Positions 63,401-64,000 of a DNA stretch of 64,000 bases are shown in pieces. Numbering within the stretch: the first letter of the stretch is position 1; every line of letters starts with the position of its first letter. Under the pieces are notes generated by a model. It was not told where the DNA came from, did not search any database, and saw only the letters and a program-made list of their open reading frames with translations. Source of the stretch: an uncultured Flavobacteriales bacterium (lineage in GTDB: Bacteria; Bacteroidota; Bacteroidia; Flavobacteriales; Crocinitomicaceae); assembly GCA_946480085.1 (NCBI GenBank), contig CAMLHZ010000003.1, forward strand, positions 248,001-312,000, written 5' to 3'. The translations under genes and the position numbers were made by a program.

Positions 63401-64000
63401 TAATTTTGGTACAACTTCTGGAAGCGATCCAATTGATCCAGCGATCGCTAATGCATCTTATTACGATGGGTCTTCTCCGAATTTAGCGGTGATGAGCCAA
63501 TTAAGCCAAAAATTGACGCAGTTCCAGTATGTGAATAGTAGCTGGTATACTATGGCTCAGATTGCAGCTGTTTTAACAAATGGTTCAATGAGTGCGGTAA
63601 GAACTTTTGGATCTGGAACTACAGCTCAGAAGAATTCTGATTGGACGAACTTTAAATCGCTTTACTATTCAACCAAGCAAGAGTTAATCATGGAACTGTC
63701 TATCAAAAGATCTGTTGAACTATCTGCTTACACAGGTTATAATGCTTGTATTGGAAACAGTGACTTCAATTTCTTTGAATACGACTTCCTGCAGTGGTCT
63801 TTCAGTGACTTCTGGAACAGCGAATTGTTTAACGACGAACAACCATGTTGGATCGGTAATCAATCATTGTATGCGCATAAGGCAAAACGCTTTACTAATG
63901 GTGAGGCTCAGAATATGAGTGAGGAAGAGCAGTGGAATCTGGCGAATTACAATATGTATGAATTAACAGGTGATTGTCCAACAGCTCATGGTTTGGAGAC
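60441..64000 (+). CDS. giant exported RHS-like protein, operon gene 7 (cut by window edge)
   Basis: The ATG at 60441 overlaps the gene 6 stop as ATGA. The frame stays open to the window end (1186 codons visible). It starts with a signal peptide (MRAFILLIAVVCIPFFG), then beta-rich domains. About residues 330-375 read FFDGTLRNRQMVTITNTNN followed by GETIYDHIGRPAVQVLPVP, which is the DUF6443/RHS-type opening of large Bacteroidota surface proteins. After about 600 residues it becomes rich in Cys (DECVGNFCFNCAYD, NSCIKTL, GCDPDGSCTECIANL), unusual for RHS shells and suggestive of disulfides outside the cell. A C-terminal toxin or RHS core, if present, lies beyond the window. Confidence 0.82.
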   Translation, partial: MRAFILLIAVVCIPFFGMSTLVQGTHGTIYTPSGGAVTPSSMIISSSVANDAPLSFQDITKKGVITFGVDHHYPRVAASGTTKITLQVSYHATYGGSLVTLPNFDMDITYDPTGAIDYEDKAIKELDGVVDYTVTVVAVLVNGAPATLPANLYINADLFINRIYAFNTSTPIALTAFSEDQLLDTDCDGIKDQLLVEWTKIKPAEEYELEWTFVNDYTEWNGLYKNSSDVNFDFKNNSTRIVTTEDHFKISLIYDHGYIVYRLRAVGRSSVNNEKRLFGVWTTQDKGTITNSNSSLNANDYYFNQEPWEGGKNWQYTASFAEEGKRKEVVAFFDGTLRNRQMVTITNTNNKAIVGETIYDHIGRPAVQVLPVPAVVTSENCSSGTTSLKYYNNFNVDANGAPYDRGDFDVTPSESCSILTAPMGNSSGAARYYSPANTNQANENAYIPNSFGFPFSRVEYTPDNTGRVRREGGVGQDFQLSTTSSPSHETKTYYGHPEQLELDRLFGMEVGYASHYQKSMVIDPNGQVVISYMDQEGRVIATSLAGEGPTNLLALDNEAYSATQLNAEMITASPTGGSTSNVLSEDGRSLRFSSTILVSTPGTMQFDYTLDLQQYVDECVGNFCFNCAYDLSFEIKDECGVSYVPAGYDNKVLGSFTPGEGGALIFDYTCSDSGPQDAVLTFTTPTLPIGSYTVTKILTINEEALAQAEEIFLDPEKNSCIKTLQDFVTEYEAVADYSGCDPDGSCTECIANLGSLNDFLANTLGTEDDYNDLVDKCNEACEPLTLCDVRRDLMLNDVRPNGQYGEYRMPDNSIHPENFALSVYNTNNHLPKSYSSTPPTLPDWQTPRYELGGSAQLHYYTDNLTTIAKVEVQVTAFNSMGAPTACIPAVNSPTTNVIQGTDGVWYTEPQYLTNVIDFINAFKPSWAYSLLYYHPEYNMLRTCYEFTKQVPSTTYNSSEEFDQLMQTTDTWAVAVTNGFVSNLGVLDNFGTTSGSDPIDPAIANASYYDGSSPNLAVMSQLSQKLTQFQYVNSSWYTMAQIAAVLTNGSMSAVRTFGSGTTAQKNSDWTNFKSLYYSTKQELIMELSIKRSVELSAYTGYNACIGNSDFNFFEYDFLQWSFSDFWNSELFNDEQPCWIGNQSLYAHKAKRFTNGEAQNMSEEEQWNLANYNMYELTGDCPTAHGLE

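Overview
The window reads as chromosomal DNA of a Bacteroidota bacterium, most likely Flavobacteriales (a Crocinitomicaceae/Fluviicola-type organism is my guess, not shown). Evidence: type IX secretion (T9SS) C-terminal sorting domains, TonB receptors with a carboxypeptidase-regulatory-like front domain, LytTR response regulators paired with TPR histidine kinases, DUF2911 and MORN-variant families, promoters of the TTTG-N19-TAnnTTTG type, and lipoproteins with a short signal ending in C. Both window ends cut genes: a Fur-family regulator at the left and a giant RHS-like secreted protein at the right.

Layout. 0-3.4 kb: metal-handling group (Fur-family regulator, Cys-rich small protein, TonB receptor, HMA-type protein). 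3.5-8.1 kb: two consecutive CPA2 cation:proton antiporters with cytoplasmic USP-like tails. 8.2-9.6 kb: LytS/LytTR two-component pair. 9.7-13.2 kb: four tandem paralogous secreted MORN-variant proteins. 13.4-23.5 kb: housekeeping and surface genes (metK, fabD, a T9SS cargo protein, a LuxE/PaaK-like protein, a histidine kinase, a rhodanese, a ferredoxin-NADP reductase, a SPOUT methyltransferase), with a four-helix-bundle gene sitting between inverted repeats. 23.5-25.5 kb: three tandem paralogous membrane lipoproteins. 25.7-32.9 kb: mutS, a PIG-L deacetylase, a 38-residue membrane protein and a sodium:solute symporter. 33.2-34.5 kb: DUF2911 protein and tRNA-Leu/tRNA-Gly. 34.5-43.2 kb: an accessory-looking, visibly AT-rich stretch with a candidate structured RNA, a divergent TPR-kinase/LytTR pair, a two-gene system I regard as a candidate NTP-dependent conflict (immune) module, a 55-residue protein and an orphan protein. 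The same 33-bp hairpin terminator lies at both ends of this stretch, in opposite orientation. 43.2-46.8 kb: lipoprotein and another LytTR/TPR-kinase pair. 47.0-49.3 kb: two T9SS cargo proteins with nearly identical C-termini. 49.6-64.0 kb: a tightly packed seven-gene operon of exported proteins built around two giant RHS/SpvB-like proteins.

The strongest candidates for something undescribed are the pair 38215-41771 (helical plus TIR-like adaptor, and a large protein with a degenerate P-loop, sharing a tail/head motif and overlapping by 4 bp) and the RHS-like operon 49631-64000. Short palindromic repeats with a conserved core and changing but complementary arms are scattered between genes; one copy lies in frame inside mutS.
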